Shown here: one piece after another, positions 13,180 to 21,268 of the stretch
How positions within the stretch are numbered: the first letter of the stretch is position 1
How the letters are laid out: each line of letters opens with the position of its first letter
Source: CAVQUE01 sp046290435
Lineage (GTDB): Bacteria; Actinomycetota; Acidimicrobiia; Acidimicrobiales; UBA8592
DNA length: 21,268 nt
Direction of reading: 5' to 3'
NCBI GenBank assembly: GCA_046290435.1
Contig: JBKAGO010000014.1
Span: forward strand, 1-21,268
Notes under the pieces: model-generated
Database searches by the model: none
Seen by the model: the letters and a program-made list of their open reading frames with translations, nothing else
What the model was told of the DNA's origin: nothing
Position numbers and translations under genes: made by a program

Positions 13180-13998
13180 ATGAAGACGACTGAACCCCGA
13201 CATATGGGCCGACGAACGCAACGGTGGCTTGCGGCAGTGATGGTCGTGGTTGCCACCCTGGCCGTGTTCCCGGTCCAGGCAAACGCAACCTCGAAAGCCT
13301 CGCGGAGCGCACAACTGGCTGACTTCGATGACGACATCGTTCGCCGGGCTCCTTCGCCCCCGGGCGACTGCGCCGTGCTCCGAGCGGCCGTCGGCAACTG
13401 CTCGCGGGGCGTCGCCGTGCACGTCGACAGCACCGGGGTCCGGGAGTTCGTGGTGGCAGCCCGCCGGCAGGTGCGCATGAACGGCGCCCGCTACTTCGTC
13501 GCAGCCCTGCACGGCAACTGCAGCGGCGGCGGCTGCACGGTGGGCGCCTGGGGAGCCCATCTGGGCGTCGCGCTCTACCGGCTCACCCCCAGCGGCTGGG
13601 TTCTCCACCGCCTCGATCGCAACGTGACCGAGGTCGGACAATACGGAACGTCCGAAAGCGACCGAATTCGTATCGTGACTCACCGTCGGAGCGCGCTGGT
13701 GGTCGCCGAGGGCTTCTCCTCGGGTGGAGGCGGGGCCGTGACGAACAACATCCACGTCGGGGTCACCCCGCGCCGCTTGGTCGACCTCGGCGGCATCCTC
13801 GTCGCTGCGGAGCGCTACATCCCTAGTGGTCTCGAGCCGTTCGCCTGGACGAGCACGCAGCGGTTCCGGCGCGGGACCGGCGTCTTCCCCGACGTCGTGG
13901 TGCGTTCGACCGGTACCGACAGCGTCGATGGCAGGGTCGTGCCCCGGTCGATGGTGCAACGCTTCCGCGTTGTGGGCGGCGAGTACCAACCCATGTAG
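13180..13998 (+). CDS. Exported protein of unknown function
   Basis: The 272-residue protein has a typical Sec signal peptide: a basic GRRTQRW start, hydrophobic LAAVMVVVATLAVF, and a probable cleavage after VQANA (about residue 36). The mature part has paired cysteines (CAVLRAAVGNC and GNCSGGGC) consistent with disulfides outside the cell, and a beta-rich pattern with LGVALYRLTPSGWVLHRLDRN. No enzyme motif or known domain is visible. The start is ATG 13180 after a GCAGAG purine stretch; ATG 13204 is an alternative. It opens a run of four exported or membrane proteins preceded by similar inverted repeats, suggesting a common response, perhaps envelope-related. Confidence 0.8.
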   Translation: MKTTEPRHMGRRTQRWLAAVMVVVATLAVFPVQANATSKASRSAQLADFDDDIVRRAPSPPGDCAVLRAAVGNCSRGVAVHVDSTGVREFVVAARRQVRMNGARYFVAALHGNCSGGGCTVGAWGAHLGVALYRLTPSGWVLHRLDRNVTEVGQYGTSESDRIRIVTHRRSALVVAEGFSSGGGGAVTNNIHVGVTPRRLVDLGGILVAAERYIPSGLEPFAWTSTQRFRRGTGVFPDVVVRSTGTDSVDGRVVPRSMVQRFRVVGGEYQPM

Positions 13999-14077
13999 TC
14001 GGCGCTGTGTCGATGTCGGCTGTCCCGTGTGCAACGGTGCGGCCGAACGCATCGCCGGTACCAATCGGGGGCGATAC

Positions 14078-14121
14078 CGGGAACGCTCCCCATTGATGAC
14101 GCAACTCAGGCCCCCTATGTT
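14078..14121 (+). promoter_or_regulatory. Inverted repeat copy 2 plus sigma70-like promoter
   Basis: CGGGAACGCTCCCCATTGAT (14078-14097) is identical to the element at 15979. It runs into a promoter: TTGATG at 14093-14098, 17 bp, then TATGTT at 14116-14121. A GTTGCCGCCA block after the -10 is also shared with the paralogous gene. The inverted repeat would overlap or touch the -35, a good place for a repressor. Confidence 0.55.
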
Positions 14122-14165
14122 GCCGCCAACGTCTCAGCGAGTCGGATTCCAAGAAACGAGGCGAG

Positions 14166-14984
14166 ATGACCGCGAAGCTATTGACCGCGCTGATGATCGT
14201 GATCACCAGCATCTCGAGCGTGCTGACCGGCACCGCCGCACCGATCGACTCGGCCGCAGACCTGGCGAACGCCCGCGTCCCATCGCTGTGCGACCACCCG
14301 GCGGGACGCCTGCGCGATGGAGTTCTGCCAGGCATTCCCGAGGGCGAGGGCGTCGTGTCGCTTCGCAATGATCGGGTGGCAATCGGCGGCTTCCTGCCTC
14401 GAGGCCAGGGTCACGCCGCCGCAGTGCTCGCATGTAGCCGTGGTGGGGTCGGTTGGACCGAGAACGTCGTCTTCTACAACCGCAGGGGTCGCATCGTGGG
14501 TCATGTGGAGCTCTCGGAGGTGACACGAGGCGGCCGAGAGCGCGTCCACCGGATCTGGATCCGCAACCGCCGGGTGCATGTTCAGGTCACGAACATCCAC
14601 CAGGACGGGGACCCCATCTGCTGCGGCACGGCAAGCGCCAAGCTCGTCTATCGGTGGGACCGCCAGTCCCGTGCGATGGAGCTCGTGCAGCAGCGAACCT
14701 TCAACGAGCACCAGGCTGCCAACGATCTGATCGCCGCATTCAACGCCGGCAACGCCGCTCGGGCCGCCAGGTTCGCCAGCGGCGACGTCATCGACGAGTT
14801 CTTCCAGTGGCAGGGCACTCCGGTCCGGGTCATCCGGTGCATTCGTCCGACCTTCCTCGAGCGCACCCGGGAGTGCACTGCAACTCCGGTCGAGCCGAGG
14901 GCGGTGCTGTTCGTCTTCGGCATGGATCAGGTCTCGTGGAATCAGTGGATCGCCGCCGACTACGAGTGGATCCACACCGAGTAG
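14166..14984 (+). CDS. Exported protein, paralogue of the gene at 16069
   Basis: The 272-residue protein has a signal peptide (MTAKLLTALMIVITSISSVL, cleaved near GTAA) and two parts. The N-terminal domain (about 38-175) contains SLCDHPAGRL, GVLPGIPEG, VVFYNRRGRIVGHVEL and an unusual CC pair in ICCGTASAKL. The C-terminal part begins ANDLIAAFNAGNAARAARFASGDVIDEFF, which resembles the first helices of NTF2-like domains of actinobacterial lipoproteins, and ends with Cys-containing strands. There is no lipobox. Of the first 60 residues, 55 match the paralogue at 16069; the C-terminal halves have diverged more. The function is unknown; a secreted binding role is a guess. Confidence 0.85.
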   Translation: MTAKLLTALMIVITSISSVLTGTAAPIDSAADLANARVPSLCDHPAGRLRDGVLPGIPEGEGVVSLRNDRVAIGGFLPRGQGHAAAVLACSRGGVGWTENVVFYNRRGRIVGHVELSEVTRGGRERVHRIWIRNRRVHVQVTNIHQDGDPICCGTASAKLVYRWDRQSRAMELVQQRTFNEHQAANDLIAAFNAGNAARAARFASGDVIDEFFQWQGTPVRVIRCIRPTFLERTRECTATPVEPRAVLFVFGMDQVSWNQWIAADYEWIHTE

Positions 14985-14994
14985 CCGAGGCCTC

Positions 14995-15012
14995 TGGGGA
15001 GCGGTCCCCATT
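14995..15012 (+). promoter_or_regulatory. GGGGA-type inverted repeat, copy 3
   Basis: TGGGGA (14995-15000) and TCCCCA (15005-15010) flank GCGG, then TT. It lies 10 bp after the stop of the preceding gene and 35 bp before the start at 15047. Its position also allows a terminator reading, but its match to the other three copies favours an operator. Confidence 0.45.
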
Positions 15013-15046
15013 TCGAAACGGGGGCCCGGCGATCACTCTGGTGACC

Positions 15047-15997
15047 ATGAGTTTGTTGGCAGGTGCTCTATTCACCGCAGCGACCGGTGCTTGCGGCATC
15101 GTTGCGCTCTGGCCGAGCTGGCGTCGGCGGCTGCTCCGGCCACGGGAGCTCGAAACCCGCCTCGACCCCGACCAGATCAGGCGCTTCTTCTTGGACGAGT
15201 CCGCAGGCGAGCGATGGATCGTGGTCGACAACGGCAATCCGGTCGTCCTGCTCTTCCCGGACAGCAGCAACCGCGGGTTGGAGTTGCGGCTCGGTCTCGC
15301 AGTCGGGGGAAACAACCGATGCGTGGCGAGAGCATCGGTGGGATCCACCGCCGGACGACCGAGGGTCTTGGAATCCTTGTCGTGCGGATGGCGCATGGCC
15401 GTCTGGAGTCGCACGATCCGTCGACTCGACGCGTCGGCCCGCAGCCTCATCACGCAGCGTGCCGAAAATGCGGAAACGAGCGATGCGGTCCCTGCGCCGG
15501 TCATGTCGAGGGCAAAGTCGCGCGACGGCGCAGGTTCCGGCCAACAGCCATCCAGCGCGGCTTCGGGGCTATCGGGCGCTGCGTCCCCGGAGCTCCCGCG
15601 CTCCACGTCGGCGGCATCGTTCCGGCCGCTCGCAGCGGGGAAGTCGAGCGCGGCGCCACCAGGCTCGCCTCGGGCGCAAGCCTCGCCGTGCGCATCCTCC
15701 GAGTTCGAGGTCGCGACGGACGCCAGCAACTCCGCACCCCGGCGGCTGCCGATGGAGAGGTCCCTGCCATCGACCCGCTCGTCGAGGAGGGCGGGGTTGC
15801 CACCCGACGGCGAAGTCAGCGCCAGACCGAGCCGTCAAGCGTCTCCGCTGCCACAGAGCGGTTGGTATCCCGACCCCCGGGGCGAGGCGCCGCTGCGATG
15901 GTGGACGGGCGAGGCCTGGAGTGACGCGCTCCACGACGGTCAGTACGACGCCGGCCAACCCGCAACGGAGGCAGCGATCGGGAACGCTCCCCATTGA
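15047..15997 (+). CDS. Membrane-anchored protein with C-terminal DUF2510 domain
   Basis: A 316-residue protein starts at ATG 15047 (GTG 15041 possible). An N-terminal hydrophobic segment (MSLLAGALFTAATGACGIVAL) anchors it, followed by a compact domain (about 30-135, with RWIVVDNGNPVVLLFPD). A long Ser/Ala/Pro-rich linker (about 140-275) then leads to SGWYPDPRGEAPLRWWTGEAW, the signature of DUF2510, a short actinobacterial domain common in membrane proteins. The domain's function is unknown. Its stop codon TGA (15995-15997) lies inside the promoter element of the next gene, so the two are packed without spare DNA. Confidence 0.8.
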   Translation: MSLLAGALFTAATGACGIVALWPSWRRRLLRPRELETRLDPDQIRRFFLDESAGERWIVVDNGNPVVLLFPDSSNRGLELRLGLAVGGNNRCVARASVGSTAGRPRVLESLSCGWRMAVWSRTIRRLDASARSLITQRAENAETSDAVPAPVMSRAKSRDGAGSGQQPSSAASGLSGAASPELPRSTSAASFRPLAAGKSSAAPPGSPRAQASPCASSEFEVATDASNSAPRRLPMERSLPSTRSSRRAGLPPDGEVSARPSRQASPLPQSGWYPDPRGEAPLRWWTGEAWSDALHDGQYDAGQPATEAAIGNAPH

Positions 15998-16023
15998 TCG
16001 AGGGAAGATGATCCTCCTACGTT
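15979..16023 (+). promoter_or_regulatory. Inverted repeat copy 4 plus sigma70-like promoter
   Basis: The 20-bp inverted-repeat block is identical to the one at 14078. TTGATC (15994-15999), 18 bp, and TACGTT (16018-16023) form a -35/-10 pair, again followed by GTTGCCGCCA. The block overlaps the last codons and stop of the preceding gene. It lies about 71 bp before the start at 16069, against 69 bp for copy 2. Confidence 0.55.
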
Positions 16024-16068
16024 GCCGCCATCTGCCTCAGGGAGGCGGTGCCCGACAGGAGAGGTGAG

Positions 16069-16890
16069 ATGACCGTGAAGCTACTGACTGCGCTGATGAT
16101 CGTGATGACCAGCATCGCCAGCGTGCTGGCCGGCACCGCGGCGCCGATCGACTCGGCCGCAGACCTGGCGAACGCCCGGGTCCCATCGCTGTGCGATCAT
16201 CCGGCGGGACGTCTGCGCAATGGGGTCCTGCCTGGGATTCCCGAGGGGCAGGGCGTCGTGGCGCTGCGGCGCGATCAGGTGGCCATCGGCAGGCTTCTGC
16301 CTGGGGGCCGAGGCCATGCCGCTGCCGTGATCGCGTGCAATCGGGGCGGGGTCGCCTGGCCCGACAACGTCGTCTTCTACAACCGCCGCGGTCGCATCAT
16401 CGGTCACGTCGAACTATTCGACGTGACACGGGGCGGTCGCGAACACGTCCGGCGCATCTGGATCCGCAACCGTCGAGTCCACATCGAAGTGGCGAACATC
16501 GCACAGGAAGGCGATGCCGCCTGCTGCGGCACGGCGAGCGCCAAGCTCGTCTACCGCTGGGACCGCCAGTCCCGCTCGATGGAGCTCGTGCAGCGACGTA
16601 TCTTCACCGAACGCAACGCCATGAACGGCCTGATCGCCGCCTTCAACGACGACGACCGCACGCGGGCCTCACGGTTCGCCACCGACGAAGTAGTGGAGCT
16701 CCTGTGGAACTGGCGAGGCTACGAGCTCCAGGTGGGCCACTGCGTCGCCCCGGCAGTCCTCGTCGAAGGCGCGCGACAGTGCGACGCCGGCCCGACCGAT
16801 GGCGCCCCCCTGGCCTTCTTCTTCGGCATGCGCCAGACGGCATGGAACCGCTGGATCGCAGCGGACTACGCGTTCTTCCACCTCACGTGA
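16069..16890 (+). CDS. Exported protein, paralogue of the gene at 14166
   Basis: This 273-residue protein has the same design as the product of 14166: signal peptide, SLCDHPAGRL, VVFYNRRGRIIGHVEL, the CC pair (AACCGTASAKL), then NGLIAAFNDDDRTRASRFATDEVVELLW as the start of an NTF2-like part. ATG 16069 follows AGGAGAGG closely. The in-frame ATG at 16048 lies upstream of that site and is rejected. Promoter, operator-like repeat and 5' coding sequence are all copied together, so the duplication included the control region. Divergence is concentrated in the C-terminal third, suggesting different ligands or partners. Confidence 0.87.
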   Translation: MTVKLLTALMIVMTSIASVLAGTAAPIDSAADLANARVPSLCDHPAGRLRNGVLPGIPEGQGVVALRRDQVAIGRLLPGGRGHAAAVIACNRGGVAWPDNVVFYNRRGRIIGHVELFDVTRGGREHVRRIWIRNRRVHIEVANIAQEGDAACCGTASAKLVYRWDRQSRSMELVQRRIFTERNAMNGLIAAFNDDDRTRASRFATDEVVELLWNWRGYELQVGHCVAPAVLVEGARQCDAGPTDGAPLAFFFGMRQTAWNRWIAADYAFFHLT

Positions 16891-16969
16891 CTGACTCGCG
16901 TCCCACGCAGCAACTCCGCCCTCAGCGCCTGGCGGACCGAGGCAAGGCGATTCGCCGACCCCGGTTCAT

Positions 16970-19900
16970 CTAGAACAGCCCGCAACTCTCGCGACTGCAC
17001 CCAATCACCCCCACCGTTGGTCGGGCTCCGTACGGAAGTCCACTCAGCCTCATCACAGTGTCGGGACCGACCGCCGGTTCCGGCGGCCAGACCCCAGCGC
17101 AATGGTTTCCGTCGTATGCACCGCTGCCGTTGACCACGATCGTCTCTGAAGAACCTGGATTGCACGAGACGGCATAGGTCGTGCCTGGCGGGTGATTCCG
17201 CAGGGTGACGCGAATCGACTGGGCCGGGCACGTCAGCGTTGAACAGGGCGGGCTTACCGCCCCGGACGTAGAAGGCGTCAGGGCCCCGCCGGAAACCGGG
17301 CCGGCAGGTGGGCCGACAAGGCCGTTGGCGTCAACCGCTCGAACACAGACCGACTGCACAACGAAGTAGTTCGAGAGTTCGATTCGGACGCCTGGCGACG
17401 CAGGCCGCCAGTTGCCCGCACAGCCGCCGCCCTCTTGCGTCGCGATCTCGTAGCTGAGCGCTCCACCACCGCCAGGCGCCTCCCAGTTCACGGTGTAAGA
17501 AAAGGCCCCAGCGGTCGCACCGAGGTTGGCGACTGGTCCGGGCGGCGCCCATGTGCGGCCGGATGCTGTCGCTGGTGGACCGGCGTCGGCCGGGTTGACC
17601 GCCACAACCGTGACCTCGACAACGACACCATCGCCGAGGCCAGCGATCGGGACGCTTGTCGCTGTTGTCTCTGTCGGTGCGCCGCCGTTGATGCGGTAGC
17701 GGTACAGGGTCGGGGCGTCGCCGGTGGTGGGCGGGGACCACGTTGCGGTCACGGTTTCCCGCGCCGTTGCGGTCACGCTGAGGCCCACCACTTGGCCGGG
17801 GGGTTGGAGAGGGACGACCGTACTCACTGACGCCGGAGCGGCCGGGCTGGTGTCGACGGCGTTGGTCGCGGTGACGGTGATCTGGAACGTGGTGCTGTCG
17901 GGAAGGCCCTCGAAGGTCAGCGCCCTGGCCGATGCGTCGGCGGGCTGTGAGCGCGAAACACCGCCACCGGTGAGGGCAACGGTGTATCCGGTGACGGGAG
18001 TGCCGCCCGGGTCGACGGGTGGAGCCCAGGTGACGGTCACGGTCGTCTCGGTGGCGGTGGCCGCCACGGCTGTGGGGGCGGTGGGGGCGTCGAGGACGGC
18101 CACCTCGACACGACCGATCGCTCGGCCACCCTCGGCATCTTCGATCGTGTAGGAGAAGCTGCCGGAGCGTTCGCCGGCTGCCGGGGTGAAGGTCACGGTG
18201 CGACCACTGAACGTGGGCGTCCCGCCGGTCCCGCCATCGACAGACACGATCCGCAGTCCAGCACCCCGGATCTCCGACGGGAGGTTGTCCTGCGCGTCGG
18301 CGATCACGTCGATCGTCACGGTCCCACCGCGGTTGATCACCCGCCGGTCGGCGCCGGTGTAGTTCCTGGCCGTAGGCGGGTCGAACACCGCAGCGACAAC
18401 CGTGACGTCGATGGTCGCGGTCGCCGGCTCGGTGCCGTCGCTCACCGTCCAGGTGATGGTGTCGGTGGCGTCGCCGGCGGTCAGGGGCGCAGTGATCGTC
18501 AACGTCGACCCCACCAGGTCGGTGGTCACGACACCCTGCGCGGTGCCACCACCACCGAACACCAGATCGGCTATGTCGGTGTCGGTGTCGTCGACCAGTA
18601 GGTCGAGTTCGACCGGGAACGACGTGCCGGCCTCGAGTCGTACGGATCTGCTCGTTGCGACCGGGGGCTCGTTCGTCGGCGGGCCGCCCGTGATCGTCAC
18701 CGTCACCGTGCCGGTCGCCGACTCACCCTCACCGGCGTCGTCGGTGAGGGTGTAGCGGAACGTCGCCGTGTCGGTGGAACCGGGTGCCGGCGTGAACTCG
18801 ACCGCCAGATCGCCGGCGACCGCTGGCGCACCGCCGGAGACGGCTTCGACGGTGAGTTCCACGGTGTCGTCGGGGAGGTCCGGGTCGCCGGCTCCAGCGG
18901 CGGCGAGGTCGATCATCGTCGCCGTCTCATACGTCGCCTCGGCGTCGACGCGCGGCGCGACCGGACGGCGGTTCTCGGCGACCTGCACGGTCACGACCGC
19001 CTGCGCAGTAAGGCCGTCGGCGTCGATGATCGTGTACGGGATCTGCGCCGAGGTGTCCCCGGCGGTGATCTCGATACCGCCGGGCACGACCCGGTAGGAG
19101 CCGTCGGGCGACGGCTGAATCGTGACTGCGCTGATGTCGCCGTCAGGGTCCTCGTCGTTTCCCAGAACATCGACGACGGCCGTCTCGCCGGGCCGCAGCA
19201 CGATGCTGTCATCGCGGGCGATCGGCCGCTGCGGCACCCGTTCCTCGACGAGGGTGACCGTCACCGTGGCATCGTCCTGGTCGAGGCCGTCGGTGATCGT
19301 GTAGCGGAACGTCACCTGGCGGGCCTCGCCGGTGGCAGGTGGCGTGAACTGCACAGCTCGTCCGTTGTTCACCACCTCGACCGAGCCGACCACAGGCTGC
19401 GAAGCGATCGGCAGGATCGTGAGCGGATCACGGTCGCGGTCGATGTCGTTGCGCCGCACGTCGAGCTCGACGGGACCTCCGCCGATCAGGACCAGCGGAA
19501 GATCCGGACCGTCGTCCACGGCCACGGGGCGGCTGTTCGTCTCCTCGTCACTGCGGCCATAGCGCACCACTCCGACGGCGATCGTGCCTTCGACCGGCAC
19601 CGCCTCACCGGCATCGGCCGGCGCAAGATCCACGACGGTGTAGGTGAGGCGGTCGGTGCCGGTGAAGCCGGGCGCCGGGGTGTACCGAACAATGCCGTCG
19701 ACGATCTCGACCGTCGCCCCGCTGTCGCCCACCACGCCGACGTCGAGCAGGACGAGAGGATCGCCGTCGGGGTCGCGGTCATTGGCGAGCGGGTCGATCG
19801 GGACCGGTTGCTCGACCAGCGTGCGGGCCACATCGGCAGCGACGACCGGCGCACGGTTCGGCGTTCCCGGCCGGATGACCCCGATACGCAGCACCGCTGA

Positions 19901-21268
19901 CGATCGGTTCCCGTCGACGTCGACGATCTCGTACCGCAGCTCGAGATCGCCTTCCGCGTCAGGAGCCAGCGACACCGACAGCCATTGACCGCTCTCACCG
20001 AGCTGCGTCGTCGCCCCCGGCGCCGACGGGAGCGGCTCGACGATGCGCAGCACCTCGCCGTCGGGGTCATAGTCATTGCCCAGCACCCGAACCGCCGAGG
20101 TCTGCCCGGCCCGCAGCTCTACGTCGTCGTCCACGGCGACCGGCGGGAGCCCAGCCGTCGCCGCAGAGACGCTCACCACGACCGTCCCCTGCACCGGCTC
20201 GTTCGTGCCGTCGGAGATCCAGTACGGGAACAGAATCGTCGCCGGCGGCGCAGCCGTCGCCGACATCCGGAACCCCACCCCAGGGACGGTCTCCACGTCG
20301 AGCCCATCGACCGGATCCCAATCGACCACCTCGACCACCTCACCGTCGGGATCGACATCGTTGTCCAGCACCCGCACGACACGCGACAGACCAACCGGCA
20401 ACGTCACCTCGTCCAAGCCGGACACGGGCGGAGCGTTCTCGTCAGGGGGCGCCACGACATCGACCCGCACGAAACTGACACCCTCGTTGGTTCCGTCGCT
20501 CACCACGTAGCGGTAGCGGTACTGGCCCTCGGCGGCGCCGGGGAACGAGAAGACTCCGTCCGGCGACAATGCTGCGTCCGGCGACCCGTCGAGCGCCTCG
20601 AGACCGCCCGCGCTGAGATCGTCGCCCTCGGCATCGACATCGTTCGCAAGAACATCGATACTCCCGGCCTCATCGGGAAACAGCGTGAGACGCTCCGGCA
20701 ACAACACCGGCGGCCTGTTCTCGGCCTGCGACACCACGATGACCGTCAACAGACCCGGCGCATCATCGCCACGATCATCTACCACCGTGTACGGCAACTC
20801 GAAAGGCCCCTCGGGCGCCCCTTCGGGCACCGACACCACGACCAGACCCTCCGGTGCCGGCGTGATGATCGCGCCCTCGGGCGCTGCGGTCGTGTCGACG
20901 CCGATCAGGGTGATCTGGTCGCCATCAGGATCAGTGTCGTTGAACACGACATCGACAGAACGGCGCGCACCGGCACCGACCTCGAGCGTGTCGGGCAGCG
21001 TCTCGGGTGGCTGGTTGCCGTCAGCGGAGACGACCGCGACGGTCACCATCGCCGTCGCCGTGCCACCCGGACGACCATCAGACACCGTGTACTCGAACAC
21101 GACCTCCCCGACATCGCCAGCAGGCGGCACCACCGACACCGCCTCACCATCACCCACGATCGACACCACCGCACCGCCCGCCGGCTCGGTCACCGCCACC
21201 ACCGACAACGCATCACCATTGCGATCGGAATCGTTCCCCAACACGTTCACCGTCACCGGCACATCCAC
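16970..21268 (-). CDS. Very large extracellular protein with tandem cadherin/Ig-like and FN3 repeats (5' end outside window)
   Basis: The visible 1,432 residues are the C-terminal part; the gene runs off the right edge. Residues about 1-1055 hold about ten repeats of roughly 90-105 residues, most marked by VLGNDxDPDGD or close variants. These are typical of bacterial cadherin-like/Big_9 (tandem-95) domains whose acidic loops can bind calcium. Three fibronectin type III domains follow (about 1059-1150, 1154-1235, 1239-1330), with TVTVTWAPPVDPGGTPVTGYTV as the clearest start. A Cys-rich tail (SPPCSTLTCPAQ ... GCSRESCGLF) ends it, with no sortase motif. Adhesion or envelope function is likely. 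Similar actinobacterial proteins sit beside MoxR ATPase, DUF58 and transglutaminase genes, which here would lie beyond the window's right side or elsewhere. It converges on the gene ending at 16890; the 79 bp between them show no clear terminator. Confidence 0.88.
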   Translation of the reverse strand: MDVPVTVNVLGNDSDRNGDALSVVAVTEPAGGAVVSIVGDGEAVSVVPPAGDVGEVVFEYTVSDGRPGGTATAMVTVAVVSADGNQPPETLPDTLEVGAGARRSVDVVFNDTDPDGDQITLIGVDTTAAPEGAIITPAPEGLVVVSVPEGAPEGPFELPYTVVDDRGDDAPGLLTVIVVSQAENRPPVLLPERLTLFPDEAGSIDVLANDVDAEGDDLSAGGLEALDGSPDAALSPDGVFSFPGAAEGQYRYRYVVSDGTNEGVSFVRVDVVAPPDENAPPVSGLDEVTLPVGLSRVVRVLDNDVDPDGEVVEVVDWDPVDGLDVETVPGVGFRMSATAAPPATILFPYWISDGTNEPVQGTVVVSVSAATAGLPPVAVDDDVELRAGQTSAVRVLGNDYDPDGEVLRIVEPLPSAPGATTQLGESGQWLSVSLAPDAEGDLELRYEIVDVDGNRSSAVLRIGVIRPGTPNRAPVVAADVARTLVEQPVPIDPLANDRDPDGDPLVLLDVGVVGDSGATVEIVDGIVRYTPAPGFTGTDRLTYTVVDLAPADAGEAVPVEGTIAVGVVRYGRSDEETNSRPVAVDDGPDLPLVLIGGGPVELDVRRNDIDRDRDPLTILPIASQPVVGSVEVVNNGRAVQFTPPATGEARQVTFRYTITDGLDQDDATVTVTLVEERVPQRPIARDDSIVLRPGETAVVDVLGNDEDPDGDISAVTIQPSPDGSYRVVPGGIEITAGDTSAQIPYTIIDADGLTAQAVVTVQVAENRRPVAPRVDAEATYETATMIDLAAAGAGDPDLPDDTVELTVEAVSGGAPAVAGDLAVEFTPAPGSTDTATFRYTLTDDAGEGESATGTVTVTITGGPPTNEPPVATSRSVRLEAGTSFPVELDLLVDDTDTDIADLVFGGGGTAQGVVTTDLVGSTLTITAPLTAGDATDTITWTVSDGTEPATATIDVTVVAAVFDPPTARNYTGADRRVINRGGTVTIDVIADAQDNLPSEIRGAGLRIVSVDGGTGGTPTFSGRTVTFTPAAGERSGSFSYTIEDAEGGRAIGRVEVAVLDAPTAPTAVAATATETTVTVTWAPPVDPGGTPVTGYTVALTGGGVSRSQPADASARALTFEGLPDSTTFQITVTATNAVDTSPAAPASVSTVVPLQPPGQVVGLSVTATARETVTATWSPPTTGDAPTLYRYRINGGAPTETTATSVPIAGLGDGVVVEVTVVAVNPADAGPPATASGRTWAPPGPVANLGATAGAFSYTVNWEAPGGGGALSYEIATQEGGGCAGNWRPASPGVRIELSNYFVVQSVCVRAVDANGLVGPPAGPVSGGALTPSTSGAVSPPCSTLTCPAQSIRVTLRNHPPGTTYAVSCNPGSSETIVVNGSGAYDGNHCAGVWPPEPAVGPDTVMRLSGLPYGARPTVGVIGCSRESCGLF

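Noticed and set aside
14996..15012. Simple terminator of the gene ending at 14984
   Set aside because: The hairpin could end transcription, but its match to three other upstream elements, two with only 4-bp arms, fits an operator better. This is not excluded.

Overview
This is a GC-rich window with GTG and ATG starts, strong third-position GC, and typical actinobacterial families: DUF2510, a GPGG-motif mini-membrane protein, and a large tandem Ig-like/FN3 surface protein. It looks like an actinobacterium. Acidimicrobiia (Ilumatobacter-like) is my guess from the gene style only.

Layout. (1) 109-1636: an NTF2-like protein converging on a homocysteine S-methyltransferase family gene. (2) 1889-6384, minus strand: a secreted protein with seven RCC1-type repeats and an RTX tail, preceded by a large regulator with an OmpR/SARP-type winged helix, an NTPase domain and a TPR-like region. 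The upstream regions of the methyltransferase gene and the RCC1/RTX gene are homologous and carry the same direct repeats at 11-bp spacing, so they look like two targets of one factor, plausibly this regulator. (3) 6385-7525: a tRNA-like sequence and small genes. (4) 7526-9882: a one-carbon group made of a MetF-like reductase with an N-terminal MetV-type four-cysteine domain, a translationally coupled class I methyltransferase, and a phosphodiesterase.

(5) 9883-12920 is a recombination scar zone. It holds a coupled pair of unknown minus-strand genes, a 32-bp remnant of a HEPN gene start, an intact MntA/HepT-type toxin-antitoxin pair and a small DUF222-like gene. Between them lie two orphan 3' tails of acyl-CoA dehydrogenase genes, each with its own terminator-like hairpin, three copies of a 22-bp element built from two ACTAGGGACA words, and a 30-bp perfect palindrome. 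I read this as accreted insertions or cassettes that use the acyl-CoA dehydrogenase 3' end as a target. No integrase is visible.

(6) 13180-16890: four plus-strand genes for exported or membrane proteins. Two are close paralogues and one ends in DUF2510. Each is preceded by a similar GGGGA-type inverted repeat, suggesting a small local regulon. (7) 16970-21268, minus strand: the 3' part of a very large extracellular protein with about ten cadherin/Ig-like repeats, three FN3 domains and a Cys-rich tail. Its 5' end lies beyond the window.
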